Source of the DNA: Oscillospiraceae bacterium
Lineage (GTDB): Bacteria; Bacillota; Clostridia; Oscillospirales; Oscillospiraceae
Direction of reading: 5' to 3'
Length of the DNA stretch: 64,000 bases
NCBI GenBank assembly: GCA_902774015.1
Contig: CACYHB010000001.1
Span: forward strand, 62,001-126,000
The notes beneath the pieces are model-generated. The model did not search any database. It was not told the origin of the DNA and saw only the letters and a list, made by a program, of their open reading frames with translations. The position numbers and the translations under genes are program-made. Positions 24,383 to 31,887 of the stretch are shown here, in pieces. How positions within the stretch are numbered: position 1 is the first letter of the stretch; each line of letters starts with the position of its first letter.

Positions 24383-24411
24383 TTGACATGCAGAAAAGAA
24401 GCGATTATAAT
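24383..24411 (+). promoter_or_regulatory. Full-consensus SigA promoter for the S24 regulator/helicase operon
   Basis: TTGACA (24383-24388), exactly 17 bases, TATAAT (24406-24411). Both hexamers are perfect, which implies a strong promoter that needs repression. Confidence 0.88.
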
Positions 24412-24417
24412 AAAGAA

Positions 24418-24429
24418 AAATAGCTATTT
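24418..24429. promoter_or_regulatory. Candidate operator: 12-bp palindrome at the transcription start
   Basis: AAATAGCTATTT is a perfect palindrome lying just past the -10 of the consensus promoter, where the expected first transcribed base falls. Its position suits autorepression by the HTH regulator encoded next. Confidence 0.45.
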
Positions 24430-24457
24430 CGGCGATTACGGAAAGGGGACAGCGCCA

Positions 24458-25144
24458 ATGAGCATTGGGAGTATTCTGGAAAAAAAGAGAAAGGAGCAGG
24501 GGCTTCTGCAGGCGGAGCTTGCGGAGCTTCTGGAGCGTGACGGGATCTCGGTCAGCAAGCACGCCGTCAGCAAGTGGGAGAGCGATAAGACGCTGCCCAA
24601 CGCCCACCAGTTTCTGGCCCTGTGCCGCGAGCTGAAAATCTATGACGTGCTCGGGACTTTTCTCGGGGAGTCGGACGAGCTGCGCCGGGGCCTCAACGAA
24701 CGCGGGAAAGATCGCCTGCGTGAGTACGCGCGGCTCCTGCGCGCCAGCGAGGATTTCCGTCTGGAGGAAAAGCCGGTGCCCCTTCGCGTGCTGCCTCTGT
24801 ACGATCTGGCGGTCTCCGCAGGCACCGGGCAGTTTCTGGACGGCGAGAACTATGAGATGGTGGAATGCGGCATCGAAGTGCCGGAGGGCGCAAACTTCGG
24901 CGTGCGCATCGCGGGCAACAGCATGGAGCCCTGCTATCACGACGGGCAGACCATCTGGGTCCGGCAGCAGCGCAGCCTCATGTCCGGCGAGATCGGCATC
25001 TTCCTCTATGACGGGGACGCCTATCTCAAGAAGCTGGTTGCGGAGAACGGCGAGGTGCGGCTGCACTCCCTCAACCCCGCCTACCAGGATATTGTCATCT
25101 CTGCCGCGCTCCCGCTGCGGGTGCTGGGCAAGGTGCTGAGCTGA
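24458..25144 (+). CDS. XRE-type repressor with S24 self-cleaving peptidase domain
   Basis: The ATG at 24458 follows AAGGGGA; an in-frame start further 5' would lie upstream of the promoter. The 228-residue protein has an XRE helix-turn-helix (about 5-65, with ISVSKHAVSKWESDKTLP) and a C-terminal LexA/CI-like S24 domain. The Ser/Lys dyad appears as Ser155 in AGNSMEPCYHDG and Lys191 or Lys192 in GDAYLKKL, and an Ala-Gly bond at 121-122 (SAGTG) sits where such proteins self-cleave. It is probably a RecA-responsive repressor of itself and the helicase gene 13 bases downstream. It is not LexA itself, whose HTH differs. Direct SOS control is inferred from the domain pair only. Confidence 0.85.
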   Translation: MSIGSILEKKRKEQGLLQAELAELLERDGISVSKHAVSKWESDKTLPNAHQFLALCRELKIYDVLGTFLGESDELRRGLNERGKDRLREYARLLRASEDFRLEEKPVPLRVLPLYDLAVSAGTGQFLDGENYEMVECGIEVPEGANFGVRIAGNSMEPCYHDGQTIWVRQQRSLMSGEIGIFLYDGDAYLKKLVAENGEVRLHSLNPAYQDIVISAALPLRVLGKVLS

Positions 25145-25157
25145 AAAGGAAAGCACG

Positions 25158-27311
25158 ATGTGGGAAGAACTGCTGAACCCCGCCCAGCTGCGGGCTGTCA
25201 CGGAGACGGAGGGCTTTGTGCGCGTCATCGCGGGCGCCGGCTCAGGCAAGACCCGTGCGCTGACGCACCGCTTTGCCTATCTTGTCAACGAGCTGGGCAT
25301 TCTGCCGGCCAATATCCTCTGCGTGACCTTTACCAACAAGGCGGCCAACGAGATGCGGCAGCGCATCCACAATTTGACCGGCGACAACGACCTGGGCTAC
25401 ATCAACACCTTTCACGGCTTCTGCGTCTCCGTCCTGCAGGAGGACAGCAACGCCGTCCAGTACCCCAGAAGCTTTCTGGTGCTGGATAACTCAGATATCG
25501 ACGCCATGCTGCGCATCATTTACGAGGAGCGCGGTCTGACCCTGCGGGATATGAGCTTTTCCGCTGCCCGGGATATGATCGAGATCCAGAAGCTCTTCAA
25601 ACGCCCGGAATACTATCTGGATATGCTCCAGATGTCCCTCGACGCACTGCATGAAAAGTACCTGCAGGCGACCGGGGTGCAGGATATCATTTTCTATGGC
25701 TACCTCTATCAGGAGAAGAAATGCTTCGGGCTGGACTACAACGATCTGATCAAGTTTACGCTCTATATCTTTGAGCAGAACGATGCGATCCGCCTCAAAT
25801 GGCAGCAGCGGCTGGAATACATCATGATCGACGAATTCCAGGACATTGATCTTCTGCAGTACCAGCTTATGGAGGTGCTCTGCGCCTATCATAAAAACCT
25901 ATTCATCGTCGGCGATCCGGACCAGACTATCTACACCTGGCGCGGCGCAAACGTGAAGTATCTGCTGGAGTTTGATAAGCAGTTCCCCGGAACGAAAACG
26001 ATCATGATGATGGAGAACTACCGCTCCACGCCGCAGATCCTCGCGGCGGCCAACGCCCTGATCGGGAAAAACCGCAACCGCATCAGCAAGGAGCTTCTGC
26101 CGATGCTCCCATCGGGGGAGAGCGTTCTCTGCCACCACGCGTCGACCGCGGAGACGGAGGCCGAGTGGATGGCCTTTCAGATGCACGAGCTGCACGATCT
26201 CGGCGTGCCCTTTCGGAAGATGGCGGTCCTCTACAGGGCGCACCATGTGTCGCGCTCGGTGGAGGAAGCGCTGCAGAAGCGGAAGATCCCCTATACCATA
26301 TACAGCGGCGTGCAGTTTTTTGACCGGGCAGAGGTCAAGGACGCGCTGAGCTATCTGCGAATGATCGCCTTGCAGGATGATCTTTCTTTCCGCCGCGTGG
26401 TCAATGTCCCCAAACGGAATATCGGCGTGAGCCGCATGAAGCTGCTGGAGGCCTACAGCGCGGAGCACGGCTGCACGCTGTATCAGGCGCTGCTGGCTCT
26501 GCTGGAGAGCGATAGCTTTCAGAAAACAAAGGCAAAGGGCTTCGTGCGCCTTATCGAGAGCTTCTCCGGTGCGGAGCGGGAGCGCCCGGTCTCGGGGCTT
26601 CTCTCCGCCGTGCTGGATCTGAGCCGCTATGAGGAGATGCTGCGCACCGAGGGCAGCCAGGATCGCCTGGACAACCTGGCGGAACTCAAGCAGTCCGTGC
26701 GGGACTACGAGATCTCCTGTGGGGAGGAGGCCACGCTGGAGCACTATCTGGCCCACGTGGCGCTCTTTACCAATGCCGACGCGGAGGAGGCCGGGGACAA
26801 GGTCAAGCTCATGACCGTCCACGCTGCCAAGGGCCTGGAGTTTCCCTATGTGTTCCTCTGCGGCATGAACGAGGGCGTCTTTCCCTCGCGCAAGACCAAA
26901 ACGCTGCCGGCCATGGAGGAGGAGCGGCGTCTGGCCTTCGTGGCGGTGACCCGAGCGGAAAAACGCCTGTTTCTCTCCGAGGCGGAGGGGCGCAATCTGG
27001 ACGGTTCTCCCCGCTATCCCTCCCGCTTCCTGCTGGATATCGGCGCGGAAAATCTGGAGTTCACCGCCCCGCCCCGGGAGGGGCTGATCCGCGAGGCGCG
27101 GGAGTATGTGGCTCTGAGCGAGCGTTACCTGCCCGAAGAGGAGCAGAAGGGGCGCTTTGCGGTGGGACAGCGTGTGCGCCATGCGGTGCTCGGTCCGGGG
27201 ACCGTGGTGGAGCTGGACCTGAATAAGGGGGCCCATGTGGTTCGCTTTGACTGCGTGGCCACGCCGCGGGCCATCTCCTTCCGTGCAAAGCTCGAAGCTC
27301 TTGAAGAATAA
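25158..27311 (+). CDS. pcrA: UvrD/PcrA-family DNA helicase
   Basis: A 717-residue superfamily 1A 3'-5' helicase. Motifs in order: NPAQLRAV (Q motif, residue 7 on), AGAGSGKT (Walker A, 25-32), VTFTNKAANEM (Ia), IDEFQDI (II, near 224), GDPDQTIYTWRGA (III, near 254), ENYRS (IV, near 287), VHAAKGLEF (V, near 555) and VAVTRAEKRL (VI, near 595). The C-terminal ~50 residues (GQRVRHAVLGPGTVVEL) resemble the PcrA/UvrD tail that contacts RNA polymerase. It unwinds DNA in excision repair and removes recombinase or polymerase roadblocks. The coupling to an S24 repressor suggests damage control. Whether it is the only PcrA of the genome or a paralogue cannot be seen. Confidence 0.88.
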   Translation: MWEELLNPAQLRAVTETEGFVRVIAGAGSGKTRALTHRFAYLVNELGILPANILCVTFTNKAANEMRQRIHNLTGDNDLGYINTFHGFCVSVLQEDSNAVQYPRSFLVLDNSDIDAMLRIIYEERGLTLRDMSFSAARDMIEIQKLFKRPEYYLDMLQMSLDALHEKYLQATGVQDIIFYGYLYQEKKCFGLDYNDLIKFTLYIFEQNDAIRLKWQQRLEYIMIDEFQDIDLLQYQLMEVLCAYHKNLFIVGDPDQTIYTWRGANVKYLLEFDKQFPGTKTIMMMENYRSTPQILAAANALIGKNRNRISKELLPMLPSGESVLCHHASTAETEAEWMAFQMHELHDLGVPFRKMAVLYRAHHVSRSVEEALQKRKIPYTIYSGVQFFDRAEVKDALSYLRMIALQDDLSFRRVVNVPKRNIGVSRMKLLEAYSAEHGCTLYQALLALLESDSFQKTKAKGFVRLIESFSGAERERPVSGLLSAVLDLSRYEEMLRTEGSQDRLDNLAELKQSVRDYEISCGEEATLEHYLAHVALFTNADAEEAGDKVKLMTVHAAKGLEFPYVFLCGMNEGVFPSRKTKTLPAMEEERRLAFVAVTRAEKRLFLSEAEGRNLDGSPRYPSRFLLDIGAENLEFTAPPREGLIREAREYVALSERYLPEEEQKGRFAVGQRVRHAVLGPGTVVELDLNKGAHVVRFDCVATPRAISFRAKLEALEE

Positions 27312-27317
27312 CGACCG

Positions 27318-27363
27318 GCCCGCCGATCCGAAGCGGATACGGCGGGCATTTTTCCCTTTTTTT
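27318..27363 (+). terminator. Intrinsic terminator after the helicase gene
   Basis: GCCCGCCGATCCG (27318-27330) pairs with CGGAT-A-CGGCGGGC (27334-27347), one bulged A, followed by TTTTT and a second T7 tract. Confidence 0.85.
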
Positions 27364-27411
27364 GCAAGATCTGTTCTCCGCCTGCGAGTATATAAGTGAG
27401 GCGGAAAGGAT

Positions 27412-27978
27412 GTGACGCAATTGGAAGACAGTAAAATCATCGACCTGTTTTTTGAGCGCTCGGAACAGGCCATTGATGCGCTGGACCGAAAATACGGCAG
27501 GACCGTGACGAAGACGGCGGCAAATCTGCTGGGAGACCGGCTGGATGTGGAAGAATGTGTAAACGATACTTATCTGGGCGTCTGGAACAGTATTCCGCCT
27601 CACCGACCGGAGGCTCTGGCGAGCTTCGTTTGCAGGATCGCCCGCAATCTCGCTATCTCCCGGCTTCGCAGGGAAAACGCCGCCAGGAGAAACAGCAGCC
27701 TTGATCTTGTGCTGGATGAGCTGCAGGACTTCATACCGTCCGGCATGAATGTGGAAGCGGACTATGAGTCCAAAGAACTGTGCGGCGCGATCAACGGGTT
27801 TCTTGCTGCGCTTCCCTATGACGACCGGTTCGCTTTTGTCCGCCGTTACTGGTATGCGGACTCCGTCAAGGAGATCGCCGAACAGATGCACACACGGGAA
27901 AGCCGGGTTTCCATGCGTCTTTTCCGCCTCCGTGAGAAATTGCGGAAGACTTTGAAAAAGGAGGGCCTGCTTGTATGA
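27412..27978 (+). CDS. ECF-type RNA polymerase sigma factor
   Basis: The 188-residue protein has region 2 (about 15-80, with DVEECVNDTYLGVWNSIPPHRP, a typical ECF 2.2-2.4 stretch, then FVCRIARNLAISRLRRENAARR) and region 4 (about 125-180, with LPYDDRFAFVRRYWYADSVKEIAEQ, an HTH). It would direct RNA polymerase to a small regulon. The GTG at 27412 is nearly touching GGAAAGGA, so TTG at 27421, ten bases from that site, may be the real start. The next gene overlaps by 4 bases and encodes a membrane protein with the position and topology of an anti-sigma factor. Target promoters are unknown; a TATAAG-containing region lies just upstream. Confidence 0.85.
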   Translation: MTQLEDSKIIDLFFERSEQAIDALDRKYGRTVTKTAANLLGDRLDVEECVNDTYLGVWNSIPPHRPEALASFVCRIARNLAISRLRRENAARRNSSLDLVLDELQDFIPSGMNVEADYESKELCGAINGFLAALPYDDRFAFVRRYWYADSVKEIAEQMHTRESRVSMRLFRLREKLRKTLKKEGLLV

Positions 27979-28853
27979 ATCGGGAACAGGTGTTTGAATC
28001 GCTCGCCGGGATCGACGACCGCTTTGTTGCGGAAGCCGCGAGCTATGCCCCCGGATATGCAGACAGCGCTCCGGGAAGGATCGTACACATGAAGAAAAAA
28101 CGCGTGATCACTTTTCTGATCGCAGCCGTATTGATGCTCACGCTGAGCGTGACGGCGTATGCCGCCCACGCCGCCGTATCCACTCCCAAGGCCGCCGAGC
28201 GGGTGGCAAAGGAACAGATCAAGGTCTGGAAGGAAATGGGCATTCTGTCGCCGGAAGTGAACTTTGAGGGCGAGGCCAGCGACGTCTATGAGATTCAGGA
28301 AGAAAACGGAGGGACCGCCTGGTTCGGCCGTCTTTTCCCCCATAGCTATGACGTGCGCTTTTACGGGCAGACGCAGTTCCATACGGATCGCCCGAAGTAT
28401 GGCTGCAACTTGAACGTCGATACGCTCACCGGAAAAATCATTGCCGCAAATATTGATGCCGCAGCGGATGAGGACGATGTGCCTGTCCGTGAGGAAGAGA
28501 TCGGTGATATTCCGGAAGCCAACGGGCAGTCCACCTGGTACTTCTACGATAACTTTGACGACATTGTTCCCGCAGACATGACAGTGGACCGCTTCTGCGA
28601 ACTGCTTGCGGAGTACTGGGGCTTTTCGGGTTATACCATTGCCGATACGGACGATGAATCCTTTTATCATCAGCATTTTGACGCCATCGACGGCTCCACG
28701 CTTCTTAAGGACCTAAACGCGGATTCGCGGGAAAACTATTATCTCACCGTCTTCTTTGACGGCGATCAGGACGGCGCGCCCATGTATATCCAGCTCCACC
28801 AGTTTCCCGGCTATGTTACCCTGACACTGGGCCAGCGCCACGCGGTTGGTTGA
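27975..28853 (+). CDS. Membrane-anchored extracytoplasmic protein, probable anti-sigma factor
   Basis: A 292-residue protein coupled to the sigma gene by a 4-base overlap. Residues 1-40 are cytoplasmic and contain GIDDRFVAEA, a stretch commonly seen at the N-terminus of clostridial anti-sigma proteins. One membrane segment follows at about 43-63 (ITFLIAAVLMLTLSVTAYAA). The remaining ~225 residues lie outside, acidic and with no motif I recognise; they show PepSY-like spacing (a CNLNVDTLTGKIIAA strand-turn) but that is weak. The layout suggests the outside domain senses a signal and releases the sigma factor. No protease site or zinc-binding HxxxCxxC motif is visible, so it is not the ZAS type. 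Confidence 0.65.
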   Translation: MNREQVFESLAGIDDRFVAEAASYAPGYADSAPGRIVHMKKKRVITFLIAAVLMLTLSVTAYAAHAAVSTPKAAERVAKEQIKVWKEMGILSPEVNFEGEASDVYEIQEENGGTAWFGRLFPHSYDVRFYGQTQFHTDRPKYGCNLNVDTLTGKIIAANIDAAADEDDVPVREEEIGDIPEANGQSTWYFYDNFDDIVPADMTVDRFCELLAEYWGFSGYTIADTDDESFYHQHFDAIDGSTLLKDLNADSRENYYLTVFFDGDQDGAPMYIQLHQFPGYVTLTLGQRHAVG

Positions 28854-28901
28854 AAACACGCAATTCTTTCAATTCTGCAAAACTTTCCAAAAAGCGCATT
28901 T

Positions 28902-28930
28902 GCATATCTTCGGGCAATCGGCAGATGCTA
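28902..28930 (+). promoter_or_regulatory. SigG-like forespore promoter for the SASP gene
   Basis: GCATA (28902-28906), 17 bases, GATGCTA (28924-28930). This matches the SigG consensus (GMATR, CATNMTA) at all but one position, and SASP genes are classical SigG targets. Confidence 0.6.
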
Positions 28931-28967
28931 TGGAAGGACGGATGCGCCGTGCCGATCTGCCTGAGCG

Positions 28968-28995
28968 GATTGGGACAGCTGCGTCTGTCCCAATC
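28968..28995 (+). promoter_or_regulatory. Stem-loop in the SASP mRNA leader
   Basis: GATTGGGACAG (28968-28978) and CTGTCCCAATC (28985-28995) form an 11-bp perfect stem with a 6-base loop, ending 6 bases before the ribosome site. No T run follows, so it is not a terminator; it may stabilise the spore mRNA. Confidence 0.6.
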
Positions 28996-29017
28996 TGATG
29001 GAAAGGAGATGCAGACT

Positions 29018-29218
29018 ATGTCTACCAACACCAGCAATCATCTTGTGAATCCCGCTGCCCGCGAGGCCATGGATAAGTTCAAGATGGAGGCGGCCGCAGA
29101 GGTCGGCGTCAACCTGAAGAACGGTTACAACGGCGAACTCACCAGCCGTCAGGCCGGTTCCGTCGGCGGCCAGATGGTCAAGAAGATGATCGAGGCCTAC
29201 GAAAACGGCATGAAGTAA
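29018..29218 (+). CDS. Alpha/beta-type small acid-soluble spore protein
   Basis: The ATG at 29018 lies nine bases after AAAGGAG; an ATG at 29009 abuts the site. The 66-residue protein has the conserved SASP halves: an N-terminal helix with KFKMEAAAEVGVNL, where the GPR protease would cut near the Glu-Ala, and GYNGELTSRQAGSVGGQMVKKMIEAYE, which contains the DNA-contacting GxLTxRxxGxVGGxMVKxMI pattern. Such proteins coat spore DNA, put it in the A-like form and protect it from UV, then feed germination as amino acids. It has a SigG-like promoter, a leader hairpin and its own terminator, so it is a single-gene unit. Confidence 0.95.
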   Translation: MSTNTSNHLVNPAAREAMDKFKMEAAAEVGVNLKNGYNGELTSRQAGSVGGQMVKKMIEAYENGMK

Positions 29219-29234
29219 GCATAAATCGCGCAAG

Positions 29235-29268
29235 ACAGCAGGAAAGCCTGTGCTTTCCTGCTGTTTTT
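29235..29268 (+). terminator. Intrinsic terminator after the SASP gene
   Basis: ACAGCAGGAAAG and CTTTCCTGCTGT form a 12-bp perfect stem around CCTGTG, followed by TTTTG. Confidence 0.9.
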
Positions 29269-29297
29269 GTGCCTGTGGTCGAATCGGCAGATCCGGA

Positions 29298-29326
29298 TTG
29301 CCTATGACCTGAGATCGTGGTACAAT
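29298..29326 (+). promoter_or_regulatory. SigA-type promoter for the PHP phosphatase gene
   Basis: TTGCCT (29298-29303), 17-base spacer, TACAAT (29321-29326), ending 27 bases before the ATG. Confidence 0.6.
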
Positions 29327-29353
29327 ACAGAAAACAATAACGGAGAAAGAGAT

Positions 29354-30139
29354 ATGATCGCAAACTATCATACCCACACCTGCCGCTGCGGCCACGCGGA
29401 AGGGACAGAACGGGAATACGTTGAGAGGGCGCTGGAAGCCGGTCTGCAGATCCTGGGCTTCTCCGACCACACGCCTCAGGATTATTTTGATTCGACGCCC
29501 AGAAACCGCCCCATCCGCATGATGCCCGAGGAACTCCCGGATTATGCTGCGAGCGTCCGTTCCCTGCGGGAGGAATACCGGGGACGGATCGAGATCCTGC
29601 TCGGTGTGGAGGCGGAGTACTATCCCAGGTACTTTCCGAGGCTGCTGGAAATGCTGCGGGAGAACGGCGTTGAGTATATGATCCTGGGACAGCATTTTCT
29701 CGGCAACGAGGTCGGCGAGCCTTACGCGGGCCGCCCTACGCTCGACCGGAAGCTGCTGGAGCGTTATGCGGCTCAGACGGCGGAGGCCATGGAGACCGGT
29801 CTCTTTACCTATTTTGCGCATCCCGACCTGATCCATTACATCGGAAGCAAAAAAACCTACGAGCAGGAAATGCGAAAGCTCTGCCGGAAGGCGCGGGAAA
29901 CGAACACGCCGTTGGAGTTGAATCTTCTGGGTGTGAGAGAAAAACGGCAGTATCCGCATTTGGCTTTCTGGCAGATCGCGGCGGAGGAGGGGAACGACGT
30001 GGTCCTCGGCTGCGACGCGCACCGTCCGCAGGATGCAGCAGACCCTGGCAGCGAAGCATGGGCCGCGACACTGATCGAACGCCTCGGTCTGCATATGCTG
30101 GAAACCGTTCCGATCCGCAGACTCAGCAAGGACATTTGA
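29354..30139 (+). CDS. hisJ: PHP-family histidinol-phosphatase
   Basis: A 261-residue PHP-domain metallohydrolase. Metal-binding motifs are visible: YHTHTCRCGHA at residues 5-15, GFSDHTP near 38, a central EAEYYP near 90 and a late GCDAHRP near 222. The size and the HTHTxxCxHA start fit the HisJ branch, which removes phosphate from L-histidinol phosphate in the eighth step of histidine synthesis. No other his genes lie nearby, so the substrate is inferred from family alone. The ATG at 29354 follows GGAGAAAGAG. It forms a single-gene unit with its own promoter and terminator. Confidence 0.8.
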   Translation: MIANYHTHTCRCGHAEGTEREYVERALEAGLQILGFSDHTPQDYFDSTPRNRPIRMMPEELPDYAASVRSLREEYRGRIEILLGVEAEYYPRYFPRLLEMLRENGVEYMILGQHFLGNEVGEPYAGRPTLDRKLLERYAAQTAEAMETGLFTYFAHPDLIHYIGSKKTYEQEMRKLCRKARETNTPLELNLLGVREKRQYPHLAFWQIAAEEGNDVVLGCDAHRPQDAADPGSEAWAATLIERLGLHMLETVPIRRLSKDI

Positions 30140-30145
30140 AAAGAA

Positions 30146-30184
30146 TGAAAAGATCACCTGTTCCGGGAACAGGTGATCTTTTCA
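30146..30184. terminator. 18-bp perfect hairpin between hisJ and fhs
   Basis: Arms 30146-30163 and 30167-30184 pair perfectly around CGG. The outer A4/T4 tracts give a short T run on either strand, so it can end both the hisJ transcript and the purine operon. Confidence 0.85.
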
Positions 30185-30198
30185 TATTGACAGTTCGA

Positions 30199-31875
30199 TC
30201 AGAAGAGGCCGCTGATGCGCCCGTTTTCGTCCACGTCGATCTTCTCGGCGGCGGGGACGCGGGGGAGACCCGGCATGGTCATGATGTCTCCGGTGAGCAC
30301 CACCACAAAACCCGCACCCGCAGAAACCTTCACGTTTTTGACAGTGACCGTGAAGTCCTCGGGCGCGCCCAGCTTACCGGGATCGTCGGAGAAGCTGTAC
30401 TGCGTCTTGGCAATACAGACGGGGAGACTGTCGAAGCCCAGTTTTGTCAGCTGCTCGATCTGCTTCTGGGCGGCGGGGAGGATCGCAAGGTCCTTGCCGC
30501 CGTACACGCGGGTGACCACGGCGCGGATCTTGTCCTCAATGCTGCCGTCAAGCGCATAGGAGAAGCGGAACTCGCCCTTTTCTTCCTCACAGAGACGCAC
30601 GACTTCACGGGCCAGCGCCTCGCCGCCCTTGCCTCCCTCGGCCCAGACGGTGGAGAGCACGGTGTTTACACCGAGCTCTCGGCACTTGGCGATGATGAAC
30701 TCGATCTCCGCGTCGGTGTCGGTGGGGAAGCGGTTGACAGCCACCACACAGGGCAGACCGTAGACGTTTTTGATATTGCTGACATGGCGCAGCAGATTGG
30801 GGATGCCCTTTTCCAGCGCGTTCAGATCCTCGTTGGCGAGCGCGGTTTTGGGCAGGCCGCCATGCATCTTGAGGGCGCGGACGGTGGCCACGATCACAAC
30901 GGCGTCAGGCTTGAGGCCCGCGGCGCGGCACTTGATGTCCAGGAACTTTTCCGCGCCAAGATCGGCGCCGAAGCCGGCCTCTGTCACGGTGTAGTCACCC
31001 ATTTTGAGGGCCATGCGGGTGGCCATCACGCTGTTGCAGCCATGGGCGATGTTGGCGAAAGGACCGCCGTGCACGAAGGCGGGAGTGCCCTCCAGCGTCT
31101 GGACAAGGTTGGGCTTGAGCGCGTCCTTGAGCAGCGCCGCCATGGCGCCGACGGCCTTCAGATCGCCCGCAGTGACCGGCTTGTCGTCATAGGTGTAGCC
31201 CACGATGATGCGGCTGAGGCGTTCCTTCAGGTCGGTGATGGACGAGGAGAGGCAGAATACCGCCATGATTTCGCTGGCGACCGTGATGTCAAAACCATCC
31301 TCGCGGGGGGTGCCGTTGGCTTTGCCGCCCAGACCGTCCACCACAAAGCGCAGCTGCCGGTCGTTCATGTCCACGCAGCGCTTCCAGGTGATCTTCCGGG
31401 GGTCGATACCCAGGGAGTTGCCCTGCTGGATGTGATTGTCAAGCATGGCGGCCAGGAGATTGTTGGCAGCTCCTATGGCATGGAAGTCGCCGGTGAAGTG
31501 GAGGTTGATGTCCTCCATGGGGACGACCTGAGCGTAGCCGCCGCCCGCGGCGCCGCCCTTGATGCCGAACACAGGGCCGAGAGAAGGTTCCCGCAGCGCA
31601 ACGACCACGTCCTTGCCGATGCTTCTGAGACCGTCCGCCAGACCGATGGTCGTGGTGGTCTTTCCCTCACCCGCGGGAGTGGGAGTAATGGCGGTCACAA
31701 GGATCAGCTTGCCGTCCTTTTTGTCGGTCTCCCGCAGCAGGGCGGGATCGACCTTAGCCTTATAACGGCCGTACTGCTCCAGATACTTTTCGTCTACATG
31801 CGCCCGCGCCGCGATCTCGGTAATGGGCTGCATCTTACATTCCTGAGCGATCTCAATGTCGGTTTTGTAAGCCAT
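30199..31875 (-). CDS. fhs: Formate-tetrahydrofolate ligase
   Basis: A 558-residue enzyme that joins formate to tetrahydrofolate with ATP to give 10-formyl-THF. The P-loop is seen as [18 protein letters not shown] at about 66-83, and other family stretches such as [21 protein letters not shown]-like sequence follow near 95. It is the last gene of the purine operon, 12 bases after purL, and its product supplies the cofactor consumed by PurN and the AICAR transformylase. A formate/nitrite-type channel in the same operon could bring the formate. Length and motifs are standard; homologues also serve the acetogenic pathway, but the operon points to purine supply. Confidence 0.96.
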   Translation of the reverse strand: MAYKTDIEIAQECKMQPITEIAARAHVDEKYLEQYGRYKAKVDPALLRETDKKDGKLILVTAITPTPAGEGKTTTTIGLADGLRSIGKDVVVALREPSLGPVFGIKGGAAGGGYAQVVPMEDINLHFTGDFHAIGAANNLLAAMLDNHIQQGNSLGIDPRKITWKRCVDMNDRQLRFVVDGLGGKANGTPREDGFDITVASEIMAVFCLSSSITDLKERLSRIIVGYTYDDKPVTAGDLKAVGAMAALLKDALKPNLVQTLEGTPAFVHGGPFANIAHGCNSVMATRMALKMGDYTVTEAGFGADLGAEKFLDIKCRAAGLKPDAVVIVATVRALKMHGGLPKTALANEDLNALEKGIPNLLRHVSNIKNVYGLPCVVAVNRFPTDTDAEIEFIIAKCRELGVNTVLSTVWAEGGKGGEALAREVVRLCEEEKGEFRFSYALDGSIEDKIRAVVTRVYGGKDLAILPAAQKQIEQLTKLGFDSLPVCIAKTQYSFSDDPGKLGAPEDFTVTVKNVKVSAGAGFVVVLTGDIMTMPGLPRVPAAEKIDVDENGRISGLF

Positions 31876-31887
31876 TCTGTTCTCCTT

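Noticed and set aside
24458-25144. S24 repressor as a prophage CI or as LexA itself
   Set aside because: No phage genes are adjacent and the HTH is XRE-type rather than the LexA winged helix; the linked gene is a chromosomal-type helicase.
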